Of a stretch of 64,000 nucleotides of DNA, positions 11,658-25,000 are shown one piece after another. The DNA is from Echinococcus granulosus (lineage: Eukaryota > Platyhelminthes > Cestoda > Cyclophyllidea > Taeniidae). The notes beneath the pieces were generated by a model. That model was not told the origin of the DNA, did no database searches, and saw only the letters and a program-made list of their open reading frames with translations. A program made the position numbers and the translations under genes. The DNA lies in the NCBI RefSeq assembly GCF_000524195.1, contig NW_020170381.1, forward strand, positions 3,612,642-3,676,641. The letters run 5' to 3'. Every line of letters begins with the position of its first letter. Position 1 is the stretch's first letter.

Positions 11658-13050
11658 CTTTGCATAGTTTGTGGAATGTTTGCGTGGAAGCTAGGGCAAG
11701 ATGGTGGGTTAAAAGTGGTATCCTAAGTATCAAATATTGGTTCATTTACATTGCTATTTTTTTTGACTTTTAAATTACACAATGGTTCAGAGATTACGGA
11801 AGGCTCATTTGCATAAGGTCAGTAATCATTATCCACCGTCTTTGAGTGGGCGTGTCCTTGGCGCTGTTCCCGGGGTTGTGCAAATTGTCGTAAGAAATGT
11901 AGCACAGCGCACAAGAGTAATTCAGTATCACTACTAAAAAGTGTTCTTGAAGGTTAATCGAGGTGGACGCAAGGAACTAGAGATTGGGGTGGCGTAAGTA
12001 ACTCAACTATTAACTAGTAGTCATTATTTTGCATCGGAGACTTTAAACATAGATTTAGCTTTCATACCCGAGTGTCCATGTTTAACGGGGACACATAAGT
12101 TGGCATTCCTAAAATAGCGCGCTGATTCGAAGGTGCTCTATGCAGTAGCACCAGTATCTCTCGTTTTGGGTCATTCCACACACTAATAGTCGGAATTGCA
12201 GGCAAAAGTGGCAGTGAGTTCATGGAAGAGCACATAGTGATGAACTATGTTACTTGCAAAATCCCAGCAGCTCAGTCGTCCAACTGTAAAGTGCTTGAAT
12301 TTAATCAACCTTCCAAATACGACTGTGGCTCTCCCAGTAGCGATTTTTGCAATGGTGCTTCCTGTGCCACCTAGTTGAGGCATAGTCAGCATGGTGTGAA
12401 ATGGCCTTGGGGAAAGGCATTTTGTAAGAAAACAAACATACTCCCTTACTAACCTTTGCAATTTTGGTATGTTGGCACACTCTGGGTACGCAGTCATGCA
12501 GAGTGTCCCGGGGTGGTCCAGTCACACTGGCAAACCTTTCTGTCCCGAGCCCTTCCAAGTGTCAGTTTTAGGACGGGATGAATTGGCAAATGTGGCTGAA
12601 GATCGCTCGAACAAAAGTAGATGCTCTGATGATATGAAAGTTCATCACCACAAAATTTACCGCCTGTATACGTATAATAGCAATACGTATGCAGCGATTA
12701 CCTTGATTTAGGATGATTTTAAAAATTATTGCAACCAAATTGGAAAACTGCCGCTTTCTTCAAGGACTAATTGCCGCCAATTTTCATCATAAATGCGCTA
12801 CCAATGTTTATTTCGCCTTATTATTTTACAAAAACCCCTTTCACCTGAATATGCAGGAACTCGGTAACTTGATCTCCCATTCATATTTGTTTTATTCAAT
12901 AAGCGTAGATTGAAACCTGCGCCGATTCATGTAAGTTGTCGATTAAAAAGGCAAAATCGCATTGACGGAAAGTATCAGACTTACTGGAAGGTCGGCTTAG
13001 TTGGCTTGATTAAGCGCAGAGGACATGAGTTTTTACAGTTGGGTCCCTCT
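11658..13050. other. Intergenic, no supported gene
   Basis: No coding exon, RNA gene or repeat could be supported. Overlapping open frames at 12183-12558 on the minus strand and 12469-12913 on the plus strand lack family motifs and convincing splice sites. Confidence 0.45.
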
Positions 13051-13221
13051 TTATTACGCTGGTTGATTGTTTGTCTTTTGGTTTTGGTAAAACCACTTAG
13101 GTGCTCAGCCATCATACCTTTACTGGGCGACCTGACCTCAGGGTCATGCCAATAGCTCTCTGGTCCTTCTCTACGTCGAAGATACATCCTTTCTTCTTTA
13201 AGAAGGTCTCAAAGCAGTACA
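13051..13221 (+). mobile_element. LTR-like repeat, copy 3
   Basis: A degenerate family member: TTATTACGCTGGTTGATTG at the start, GGTTTTGGTAA, a CCTGACCTCAGGGTCATGCC core, TTCTTCTTTAAGAAGG and a final GCAGTACA. Another copy lies 0.6 kb downstream in the same orientation, so the two could flank the internal part of a second miniature element. Confidence 0.5.
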
Positions 13222-13823
13222 CAACCATGCCCCAGAATTCGCACTCATTTAGTCATCTCTTACCGTATATTTTGCTTACCATTTGAGAAACATTCCACAG
13301 TGAAGTAGGGATGCTTAAAACAAGCGGAAGGAAAGGAGGAGATTTGCTTTTTACCCGTCCTCTGAAGTGAAGGGAAAACAGCAGGGTATGTGCGAAGGGA
13401 ATACTGCAACGCCGATTAAGGTTTTTAGTCATTGTGGTACAAATCGTTCACGAAATAGGAGAGCTGCAGTGAATGTCATGCTATCTGCTCATATGATTGT
13501 ACATATAAAATGAAACAAATAATATTTCTGGCCCCATCTGTGTCCACGTATTCATTGCATTTGCCTTGTAACTTTGTTAGGCGGTCAATTAGAAAGAAAT
13601 GAGCTTCACTCGCAAATTATTTCTAGTAATGAATCATTTTCAAGACCGAATAATTTGGCAACAGGATTTAGCTCGCAGAAATTAGTGATATCGCCTCTTG
13701 TCTCCCACCAATTAGACAGCTTAGGAATATGTGCCACCGACCCAATTTTCATGTAATCAGACTCGTGAACAGAAAAAAAGGTGTAGTTCATCAAAAGCGT
13801 ATTTATGGAAGAATTATTAGTAT

Positions 13824-13987
13824 TGTAATACGTTGATTATTTGTTTAACTCTCGGTTTAGGTAACGGACTTCTTTGGGGCTCCGCCATTGTGCCTCCTCC
13901 AAGCGCCCTGGCCTTCAGGCCATGCCAGTAGCCCCCAAGCCCTTCTGCATGTCTGCTTTCGTCTATAGGCCATCTCGAGTGGCTACA
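13824..13987 (+). mobile_element. LTR-like repeat, copy 4, with near target duplication
   Basis: Runs from TGTAATACG to GTGGCTACA with CTCGGTTTAGG, GGGGCTCCGCCATTG and CCATGCCAGTAGCCCCCAAG inside. The five bases before it are AGTAT and the five after it AGTGT, a 4/5 match that fits the 5 bp target-site duplication of many LTR elements. This supports the boundaries and a solo LTR. Confidence 0.65.
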
Positions 13988-14469
13988 AGTGTCATTTACA
14001 TTCCCGTCGTAGCATGAACTACTTATCAATGATTGTTGTTGTACTATGAAGGAGTAGCATTGAAAATTTCTGATCCTCTTTATTTAAGAATATATTATGG
14101 TTAATAAGTTAGTGGTCACTGACTGATTGAAAATTATGATTAGGTTTCTAGTTCACCTAGAAATGAGAAACTTTACTTGCAAACCTGCCTGCAAGTTTTT
14201 AAAATAAAACCAACTAAAAAGTAAATAACAGCCAGTGGTGTATAAAGAACCAATCTTTTACTGCATTTCTTTAGGTTTCAGTGCGAAATCCTTAACTTTG
14301 CTAGGCTTAACTTGAGACAAATGCATTAAATTTGATGGTAGGAGCATTAACATTTTACGATCATGAATTTTTCCAGAATACAATTACAAACATGGGATCA
14401 TCCGTACCAATTTGACATTATTTTTTGCTTTTTCCTTACATACATGGGTAATTCGGTCCACACAGGTTG

Positions 14470-14520
14470 TTTTTCTCACCCTGCGGCATGGTCTTCGGGC
14501 CATACTGATATTCTTCCAGG
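14470..14520 (+). repeat. Possible fragment of the LTR-like family
   Basis: The stretch CATGGTCTTCGGGCCATACT resembles the central CTGGCCTTCAGGCCATGCC of copy 4, and GGTTGTTTTTCTC precedes it as in the family start. Ends cannot be set. Confidence 0.25.
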
Positions 14521-14801
14521 TACCTTGTAAGCTAGTTGTACGTTTTCTTCCATACACTATTTTTATTACGGCACTAGAGTGGACTCAGAGAGCAGCATAG
14601 TAATCACATATATGAATGCATGTAAGGCAGATTTAAATACACACGAACCGATGTGAATTCATTGCCTTTGTGAACATACAATTTCATTTCCTTCATTCCT
14701 ATCCAACAACTAATCGCTTGAATAAACTTTCCTGATTGAGAAACTGTGAAAATTACTGTTGAATCTACATTTATTTGTTGTTTTTTAGCTACCATGCTAG
14801 T

Positions 14802-14997
14802 TGCAGCATCCCGATACATCACTAAAGACAAAAATAATACACAATACTTGGGTAGAATTTACATATTCGACATACCGAAGGGGTTGGGGCTACTAACATA
14901 GCTCAGAGGCCAGGTGACTAGGTAAAGGTACAATGGCCAAGACAGAAAATGGCCCTTTGCCTAAATCGGGATATAAACATACAATTAACGTATCACA
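14802..14997 (-). mobile_element. LTR-like repeat, inverted copy
   Basis: On the minus strand it starts TGTGATACG, continues CCGATTTAGG, GGCCATTGTACC, GCCTCTGAGCTATG, GTAGCCCC and TTTTTGTCTTTAG, and ends GGGATGCTGCA. Length about 196 bp. No matching flanks were found. Confidence 0.55.
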
Positions 14998-15950
14998 TAG
15001 CCCCTCTCCTCTTTTGGGCGTCGTCTCCAGCGCATCCCTTAGTCAACATCCCGACTAACCCATCACAACGTAATCGGTGATGTAATGGAAACACCCAAGC
15101 GCCAGACACATCAGTCATCGTATTTCTATGCAACTAAAAATACACTTGACTGCAATGCCACTAAAATGTCTTAATAATTCAAATGGGTTTGCATTTTTGT
15201 CGTGTAAAGAAATTAAATTCGGGGACGGGGAATTGTACTGGCCATCACGATTGTCCAAAACTAGACTTAGGGACATTGGCCTAAAACCAAATTTATTTAA
15301 GGGAGGACGGGATATAGCACTATTCTGTGGGGATAGGGTTTCGTGTCTGTTCCTCCTTGCCAATCTTTCGCACTTAAGAGCCACCCAATTATGTCTAGTA
15401 CCTTCCCTACTCTTTTGTGAGTTAGTAATATGTGCTGTTTCACAGTACTTTGGGTTATTACGAATACAGGGAGATTCAGAGCTCTGAACGGGTATGAGAT
15501 TAAAGAAATAGGTGTATTTATAAAGCACACAAAGGTGAATGGTATCCGAATTGTTCGTCCCAAATTTCCGTGTAATAGGTGTAATTTTCGCGATACTCCT
15601 AGTACAGCAAAACTGTGTACTATTAAAAACGTGATAAACTTTTGAGGTCATACTTAACAAGATATGCCTCCATATTGGGTTTCACAATATAATGACGATT
15701 TTTGGTCTAGCTATTAATACCATAACGTACATTCACCAAAACGATTTTTAGCAAAATTGCAGTTTTGGAAGCTCACGTGAAAGCTTGCAAATGATATTGC
15801 ATAAAGACAATCGCACGTTGTTGTGATTTTAATTTAGCTTCCTGCTTCCTATAAATAAATCAAACAGTTTTTGCTCCTTTATTAGGGACTTCAAGAGAGA
15901 TTTTATATGTTTAATCCATTGGCTTGTCTAAAGGTCGTTCATGTGTTTGT
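14998..15950. other. Region with open frames on both strands, unassigned
   Basis: Between 15115 and 15660 a 181-codon frame (minus) overlaps 119- and 71-codon frames (plus) and an 88-codon frame (minus). None gives a recognisable motif, and none has obvious splice partners. Low local stop density is the only signal. It lies just upstream of the phosphatase gene and may be decayed repeat sequence. Confidence 0.3.
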
Positions 15951-16000
15951 CGTGTGACGCAGTTCAAATTTCAGTTGGTGGTGGTTGGCACACCGCTAAG

Positions 16001-19000
16001 ATGGCGGAGTGTCAGGTGTCGGCGTTGCTACTGGAGATAAAAAATGCTCTTTATCCAGAAGTTACTGCCAATGTGGGTTTGTCAGTTCGGCTGAGGTCAA
16101 AGCCTGTAATGAACAAAGTCAAGAAAGTTCATGGTTCTGCATATATGCTTGCCAACATATCTAGGAATTTATGTTCATCGTATGTACTTCATGCTTCTTC
16201 AGTAGCTTCTTAGCATTCAGGAAAGCGTGCTAATCGTACCATTAATGGCTCAAATACGAAGCCACCTATCTTACCCTATTGAATTCTCCTCCGATGGTAA
16301 GTTGGATTTAAAAGTACTTGGTATATTAAGTTCACGTACTTTGTGCTGATGACAAAAAGTTACTACTCCTATTTTATCACATCTTACAAAGCTGTACAAG
16401 TGTACAATTTTCGCAACATATCGTCAACCTGCTTGTAGTCTTTAGGATGTGGCTTGAATTATTCATAAAGCATGGGTTATAAACAGACTTTTGAAAAGCA
16501 CTAAAACTAATCAGTAAGTGATATGGGCAACATGTACGATGTGTAAACTAGTAGAGGTCAGACTCTGTGTAATCATAAGAGTGGCCTCGTTGGATTACGT
16601 AAACTATTGTAGTTGACTTATTTAGGTTCCGGATTTTGTTCATTTGACGAGATTCAACGTCGTGGAATGGACAATCTGAAGCAGGCCCTTTTACGGACAA
16701 TTGATAAAGCACAAAGCACAGGGGACTTTCCAACCGAAAAAGTTCCTACTTCTCGGATCAAACAAATATCTGTCTCCTCCGTTGTAAATAAGCGTCGAAG
16801 ACAGGAAGATCGATGGTTTTTCGAACCGGATCTTGTTGCTTATGCGCCCATAGACGGGGTAGGTAGCTCTATTTCTCCCCTAAAATCAATGTATACTATT
16901 GATAGACTGCTTTTCCCTACCTTTCTGGAACAGGTTTTCAATCTTGGGTTGCGTCATCATCCTATTTTGAACCAACTTTTTTCACCATGGTCTGATTTAT
17001 TTTTCATTCCATTGACTCATCTACCATCTCCCTGTTCACATGTGTTAACATCTAATAATCCCAGATACAGCATTAGCCTTACAATTTTTATCATATTTCA
17101 AAAATCTCACATGTGGTAGCGCTTGTGGATATATCCAAGCTTCAGCAGCATTTTAATATAAACGTGCGTTTGCCATGAATAGTAAAGTGTGACTCAATGA
17201 TAGTTCATTGCTATCGTTTGTCTTAAATAGTTGGTATTAATGCCAAGACATATTCCGTGCAATTTTGACGCAGTAATGATGTCCTAACCTTCTTTTATCT
17301 GTCAGCTAGTTTATACCTTTTCAGTACTCATTTTTACTTCTCAAATAATATCTTTGTTAATAAAATAACCCACTCTACCCCTATTCAAAATCGAAACTTG
17401 AAATTTCATCCTCACCTGATTGGTTTGGTGTAGCTCAATTCAGTAAATGCAACTGATCACGTGTCTTGTCACGTGTCACCTTGTAATTACGCTCCCGTGC
17501 TTCTTTACTTTTTCTCCATCTTCAACTTGCTTAGATTTTGCTTTGGTGCAAGTTAAGCATTTTTACCTCGTTCTCTGTTTTTGTCCACTCCTGAGAACTT
17601 ACTGATGACCTTGGTGATTTTACCCTACCGTCTTCAATATGCTTTTTGGATGTGACGTTTCGATTTCCTCGGTCCTAGTAACTTGTGCGCTTTCATTAAA
17701 TATACTAGATAAGCATATTCTTTTCGTAGGAAATAGGCATATGTGGTAGCACAGGCTTCATTGCCGTAAACTTTTTCACTCCTCCACAGTCCAACATACA
17801 TTACTTTTGATGGAACACGGTTCTCTGATCATGTCGAGTATTATTCCCTAGGGTTTGCGCCCGAAACGATGTTTAAGCTTGATTTTGATCGGTAGCCCCG
17901 CGTGTCATTGCATTGTTCTTCCCATAAACTCATTCCCACGGTTTTTCGCTAGAAATACTCTATTCTCATCCTGTGTGGGCATAAACTTTTCGTGCACATC
18001 AAATTGGTGGACAGCCATTTTAGCTCATCGACAGTTTGCATTAATTGGTTATACGTCGGTCAAACATGATACTTATCCGATTAAGTCTTCTGAGACAGTT
18101 GAACGGTCATGCTAAAGTTTTTTTTTGTTAAATCAATTCACTCACCTTTGTTTTGGCAAATCACTCCCGCACTTCAAAAAGTGTCTTGCGGCTAAGTATG
18201 ATGCAGTCACTTCCCCCATATCTGTTCCGAGAAAAGTGAATACACTCATCTGTAATGAAGGGATCAGTGTTGGATGATGTTTAAAGTAGGACATCTTTTG
18301 AAATGTTTTTGGTCCGCGTCACTTTATTTTCAATGATTCACCCATTTAATCATGGAGGAAACGTTAAAAAACAAATCCCCTTTCATCGTACATGTGCTAA
18401 CTTTTTGTGCATCTAATGTACCTTAATTTGCCTAAGTGATGATTGGCCGAGTAAAATAATCTTTTTTTCGCCTTATAAGGGTTTATAAGTTACTATTCTG
18501 GCTATTCATTTGGGGTAGTGAAGTTTACTTTTTGTCGTCTAGCCCGTACTACTTAAGTATGATCTCCAATCGCTGCCTAGTCGAAAAAAAACCTCTCTTC
18601 CTCTTCTCGCGCGCCCTATATACTTGAGTTTGCTTTAATTCCCCTTTTTCCTTTGATGCGGTAGCATTCAGTATAGGAATTTACACCAGTTGTGTGGCAT
18701 TTTGTCGGTGGGTTTTAGTCGTTTTGACTAATCTCTCTTGGGATTAGACCACAGTGGTTGCACGTGCGCGTGTATGTGGTATTCTGACGAGTGCCCGTGG
18801 TTGGGGGAATCAATGATGCTGGACGCCTTAATGACGCTCCGGATGAATCATATGTTTGTGACGAGGACTTTCTTTTCCTGCTTCTGATCCTTTGCCCCAC
18901 TGCTTTACACTGCATTTCCGTGACTGGATTCTTAATCGCAGTTCTCCTTTGATTCAAAAATCTGAAGGTGTTTTTTCCCATAACTAATACTCTCCCATTT

Positions 19001-22000
19001 CTCACCTATCCACAAGAAATGGCGGCTCTAAAAATGAAGCCCTCCAAGTCGCTTGCAACATCTGTGCCATGAACCATGCATTAGACATATATATTCATCT
19101 AAAAGTGATTTGTTTGGCGGGTAAATTTGTGCTGGGCGCACAGCTGATCAGGTATACTGGCTCATAATGACCTCTGTTGTGTGTGTTCATTTATCCGTCA
19201 CTAGTCATTGTGTATATCATCCATTTATAATACATGTTGCATATATTACGCCTCCAATTATTTTAATGGTATTTTCAAAGGCTAATTTATGTCATCGCTT
19301 CTCATTCGCAAATACTTTGAGGGGAGCTTAGTTTGTTTTCTAAGCACATTATTGTTTTGATTCATATAAGGACCGGGAGGAGAATCTGTCCAAGTTGCAG
19401 TGTCATGACTATCCCCAAATTGTCGGGTGTGGTGTTTTCGATGGTCACGGGGGACCGGAGGCAGCTGAGCACTGCTCAAACCTGGCGCCTTTTCTCCTCA
19501 GTCGTCATCTGCAGCAACGCTTCCTTGAGACATCGGCTCTTCGCCGCTCCTCCGAAACCATTCCCGACATCCTCACAAGGGTCATCCACGAACTAAACTT
19601 TTCAGTTGCAGAATGTCATCGGCAGAAGGTGAGTACTGCTTGTGGCGTTTGTGCTGCTTCTCCCCCTGCGTCTTTGAAGTTGTAGCATAACCGGTGACTA
19701 GACATGTGAACGACAACATCCGGTAATGCTGTGGATTGAACATCCGAACAATTTCGCATCTAATTAAAACAAGTATCAACGTACCATTGCGTCTTACTTC
19801 GAGTGTCATCGTCGACCCCCATGGTTCTCTCAACTTTGCCTTAGTCATATTAACACTAGACAATTGTTTCGGTATTGCTGACGAGACAGAAATAAGGAAG
19901 AAATGTAATATCAGTATTAGCCCCGTATCACGTGGATCTACTGGGCATTCCCCTTTGCGATACCTACACGACATTGCATGCAATCTGCATTACACGAAAA
20001 TGTCTGACGTTTAAGCTTTTTTAAATGGTCCGCAACCAAAACTATTTTTTGTTCCTCCCTTCTAATCTTGTTGTGTTGAGGCTATCCAACTATTTACGCA
20101 AGTCATTCCGTTTCTTAAAGCCTCGATGACACCAAATTTTTGAATTTCGACAGTCGATCACCGTTGAAGACAACATCTTTTCAAGTGAATGTTGAGCAGA
20201 GGGTGCCTTTTTATCGCAGTGACGTTTACATTCTTTACCCTTTTCTTCGAAGCCTCTGTTTCCAGTATTCATCGCTACCCACCTTTGCTCCTTACCATTT
20301 TATCGTGGTGACGATTAAATTTAATTTTCATTTAGCCTTTGTCCTTTTTGGAAGTGTTATATAAGAAATGCTGGATGCTATATCCGTTTCTATCATGCCA
20401 TTTCTTCGTATAAAAGTGATAAATAGTGTTGAGCACACCCAGCCATCAATGCAATGCTTGCGCTTTTTTTTCTGAAGACGTAATGAGATATGAAACTGTT
20501 TAAGAACGCTCTATGTAAGTAGCCTAAGTAGAGCTGAACCCGTATTCTCAGCTGTATGAATAAAAAAAAGCCAACGCACTAGAATTACAGCCCTTGTTAG
20601 GCATGCCAAAAACGCAAAATGAATTCCTTGCGTTTTCCCATGTTCGGTTGCTTCGCGCCTATAGTGTCTCAACACCTTTTAGTGGAGCGCTCGTGTTTAC
20701 TTGCGTGAATTTGGCTGGTGATCCGTGTCTTCCGACTCTCGGATCCCATCGTCCTCGCTCACTTTACTTTGTTTCCATATCGTCCTTTGGTGTTCGTGTG
20801 TGCAGGCGATTTTCGGCTCGTCGGATTTTGAACCGATGCTAGGTGTGCAGCTGTTAAGCTCTCTCTACCCTCTAGCCTTAAGAGGTCACGACAAACCTTT
20901 TCTTTCCCATGAACTAACTGCAGTTCGCTGTACTTTCGTGCCTTTTGTCATTTTCACTTTGGACCATCGAAAGCGAATGCAGTTTTGGACCACTTTTTGT
21001 AGAGGATAAAATCGGATATTTCATTAAATGTTCCTTAATGAATTTATATTTTGTGTACAAGCGGAGGTTTAGGTGTATGTTTATTGTATGTTGGTGAATT
21101 CAGTAAATTTTTCCTCCTTCACAGAATTGAGTTACAGAACTTCGAAGTTCTTAAAATGTTAATATGAAATTGTTTTGTAATAAACTGTTGCAATTAAAAT
21201 TGTTACATTAGCCTCTGTATTGAGACTAGGCAATCCTGATTTCCTAAAGGCAGTGTTTCGAACTGCCCAAGAACACATGCGTACACTTCCACGTGCTTTT
21301 TCATTCGATGGTTCATTTGAAGTGATTCACTTTGCCCATAACTGGGTCTCGCTTTTGCTTACCCACTTTCAAACCTAGAACATACTCTCTACTCTTGTGC
21401 CCACACTGAAGACTGGAGTCAGTAGACTTTTCGGACAATTTTGATTCACTGGACTCCCTAACCATTCCTTGTGCTGGCTTGGAGCTTTTGCGATTCGGCT
21501 GAACTGTCAAGGGGTCTGTAAGTTATGTGGACAGGTGCAGGCAAATCGCCAACCTTTTATGCATCTAGGCAAGTTTTTTATTCGATCAACCTGGGTAGCC
21601 TATCTTGCCTGCGCTCTCACCCCACATAAATATTCACTAATTTCCGCCCATTGCAGAGTGGATAGTGTAATCTATTTCAATGCCTTTCTGATAAGCTGGT
21701 CATGCAGTTGGAATCGAAATCGTCATGGCACACCCCATTTTGTCCGTAATTCGAGGCACCAGGAGAGTGAGAGGGAGGAACAGCTGGCGGATCGGTCTGG
21801 TGGGCGAAAGCCGTGTAGCCAATAGCTCGTGTGTCACATCAGCGTTAAAGATTATGATGTGCCCGTCGCTCTTGGCACGACGAATACTATTGATGCCGCG
21901 TTTCTCTCCGCTCAGGTCATCTGTCCGCCTCTCCTTCGTAGGTGCTCTTGCGTGCCTGTGTAACTCAGACACTGGACCGATTCCTTGTGCAAATCGTGCA

Positions 22001-25000
22001 CTGATCGCTCAATTTCGGATCATTTTTCATGTCGTAAGGTTGCCTTTTTCATGTTTTGAAATGCAACTCACTGTTCCGCTTGTTAAATCCCCATTCCTCT
22101 CCCTATTGTAGGAAAGTTGTAAATGAGTTCAGAGTTGTGTGCGTGAATCATCATACCCTGCGCATAATCGAGTGTATCTTGCAGGAGAATGTGCCATAAA
22201 TTAATTAGATGCTCTGCTCCTACTGAGATGGAGTGCAATCGTCCTCCGTAGACTTCACCGATTGGACTTTCAGTCTTGCACGGGTGTTCACCACTGATTC
22301 TGCTGCCACTTTTTGTTGCCTATTTCACGCGGACCCAAAGGGCCGTATGGACAAGGTTTTGTCCTGGTTTTTTCTGTTTAAGTCAAGCTTACGTCACTTT
22401 GTTGCAGCATTTTTAGTTTCAACTTTATTAACGTGTTCATCACCAATTTTTTAGGGGAGAGCAGGTCACTTTAACCGGGACGTTTTACTGTTCTTGTGTG
22501 CAGTTAATTGCCACTAAATTTATTCAATAACATTCCACCTCTATTTTATTGTTTTGAACCCAAATAATCGGTCTGCGAGAAGTTTTATTGCGACCAGTGA
22601 TAAAGTTGTAAGGATCACATTGCATATGTGCGAAACCGGGCCCAGGTAAGGGAATCTGGGAGTCACACGTACGTGACACTGATGAAGGACTTGTTAAGCT
22701 CTCTGTTTGTGAGTCAATATCATCATGACATTCTGCTTTGTCATTGTTTCTTGCTGTCAAGGTGTATCATCGGTACTTCGGACTCACTGGATCTGGTTTT
22801 TGAATCTTTGGGGATTAATTGTTTATTAAACCATGGTTAAGTCCGTAAAAAACCCCATACCGGTTTTCATTAAGCTATTAGTGAAGTGATTTGTAGGGTT
22901 GTGGCTATTTAATTCAGATCACTAAATGCCGACTATTTGCGAGGTTAATGAATCTCATTAAAGAGCAAGCAACAGGAGATCTTACAAATGGTTCGCTTTA
23001 GCTGATGTTAAGAAATGTTAGCTCATAGATCCTGGTGGCTTGATTCAATTCAACTGATGTCACTTGCTTCGTCTCATTCACCCGGTTCAAAGGTGTCTCA
23101 AACAAATCGCGGAAGGCCTCCGTCACCAATCCTAATAAAACCAAATCATCGCCTTTCGCACAGCCATGGATGCTTGGTTGCTATAGCATTACATCCTCAA
23201 CCTCAAGTTGAGAGCTCCTCATTCGCCTCTTCGTTCCACTTTATTTGTGAAATGGAGGATAGTTTACTTGCTGCGACCTTTATGCAACGCAAGAAAAAGT
23301 GTTGTGTCTGCGTTCTTTTTTTCTATGAATGTGTAGAATTGGCACCTATTATTCTGTATATTTGTGTTTTTTCACCGCCGATTTCGTTAACGTAAAGACA
23401 TGCATTAGTGCCTATGGGGTCAACCACCAACATGCAGTCTTTTTCTACCTTTACGGTGTTTGCTGCACGTTCGGTTCGTTAGTAAAAGTGAACGTCTAAT
23501 CGCTGTACCAGGTTTATTCTCTTCTCTTCCTCTTCATCTGACACAAAAATACCATCTCCCGCTCGTCGCAATAGGCACGTTCACCTTTTCTTACGTTCGG
23601 ACGTATTTGCTAGTATTTATCCATTTGACCACCTGCACCTGGGACCTTTGTGTGTAACCGCATTTTGCTCTCACCCAATTATGAACGTCGAACGCATTTT
23701 GCAGTGTAGACTGTTTAAACTAGCAATGCTTCTACATCACTTTTGTTCGAGGCATATCCAGATTTTAGTACTCAGTTTGGATCAGATTAATTGCCATGCT
23801 GCCCACATAGAATTCTGGCATACTTGGATGGTCATCTGTCATAGAGTGGGATTCTTGTGAAAATATTTTCACTTTTAAATTTCGTTGCTATCGTCACAAA
23901 TATGTGACATACTCTTTATTAGTTTGTAATAGATATTGGCTTGCTTAAATCATTTCACCAATGGATTAAGTTTAAAACAATAAAGTAGATATAGAATGCC
24001 TCAGATCTGAGGATAATTTGGTCTTTTAGTCTGCTAATAATGCAACGTTTAATGGAATAACCAAGCATTTGGCTTGTGATGGTCGATCTTCCTCTGAGAC
24101 TCTGGTACCGAATGTGTTGCTACATTTGGGCAACTCAATTTCACATGCGTTTCCCGCTCTTCACAGTTAGCGCTGCAATGCGCTTTCGATTAATTTTAGC
24201 TTTGTGAATTTCGTCGAATTCTACCAATTTCAGTCCTCTTATTAATTAATGCTCGGCTTTTCGTGTGGAAATTTTTTTGAAATAAGTGGCATGAATCAAG
24301 TGAAATTCAGGTCTCTTCTAATAAACGGTATGGTCAAAGGCTATTCACGGAACGAATTGTTTCGTAAATTTCTTACAAAGTCTTTTTCTATTGTTTCATT
24401 TCTAGGTGGATTTATTTATTTTTATTCTCATTTGCTGCATTTACGTGTCATACATTTCCTTCAACTACAAGATCTACCACCTGTGATGTAAGGATGAATC
24501 TGTCGTCCCAAAATCCCCTTAAGAATGTCTATCTTGTACTTATTCGGAGGTTTAATATTTGTAATATATATGCAATGACATTTGAAACTGCAATTCAGTT
24601 TTTCTTCACTTCTGCCCTACTTCGTCATCAATTCCGGCTCTTGTCAGCATCTGCTTTCCATCCGTAAAAGGCGCGCCTTTTTCTTCTGACCAACTATCGA
24701 ACTTTCTCCTACTTCCTTTTTGACAAGACTTCCACTACATTTCCGGGTATACGAAATGGTAAAATCCCTTATGCTTTTGATTACCACCATCCGAGAGATC
24801 TTTTTTTCACCGTGCCTTTCTTAATTCATTCAATATTTCAGTGCCAAACGGTTTAATTACTAACCAGGTTTTGAATAAGAAATCATATTACTTTTAGGAA
24901 CTGCCATTTGCAATGTTGTCATCTCGAGGCAGGGATTTTGACAGTGCTATCAACCAGCTTAAAGATAAATATCAACTTTTCACTAATCTGTCAAACACTT

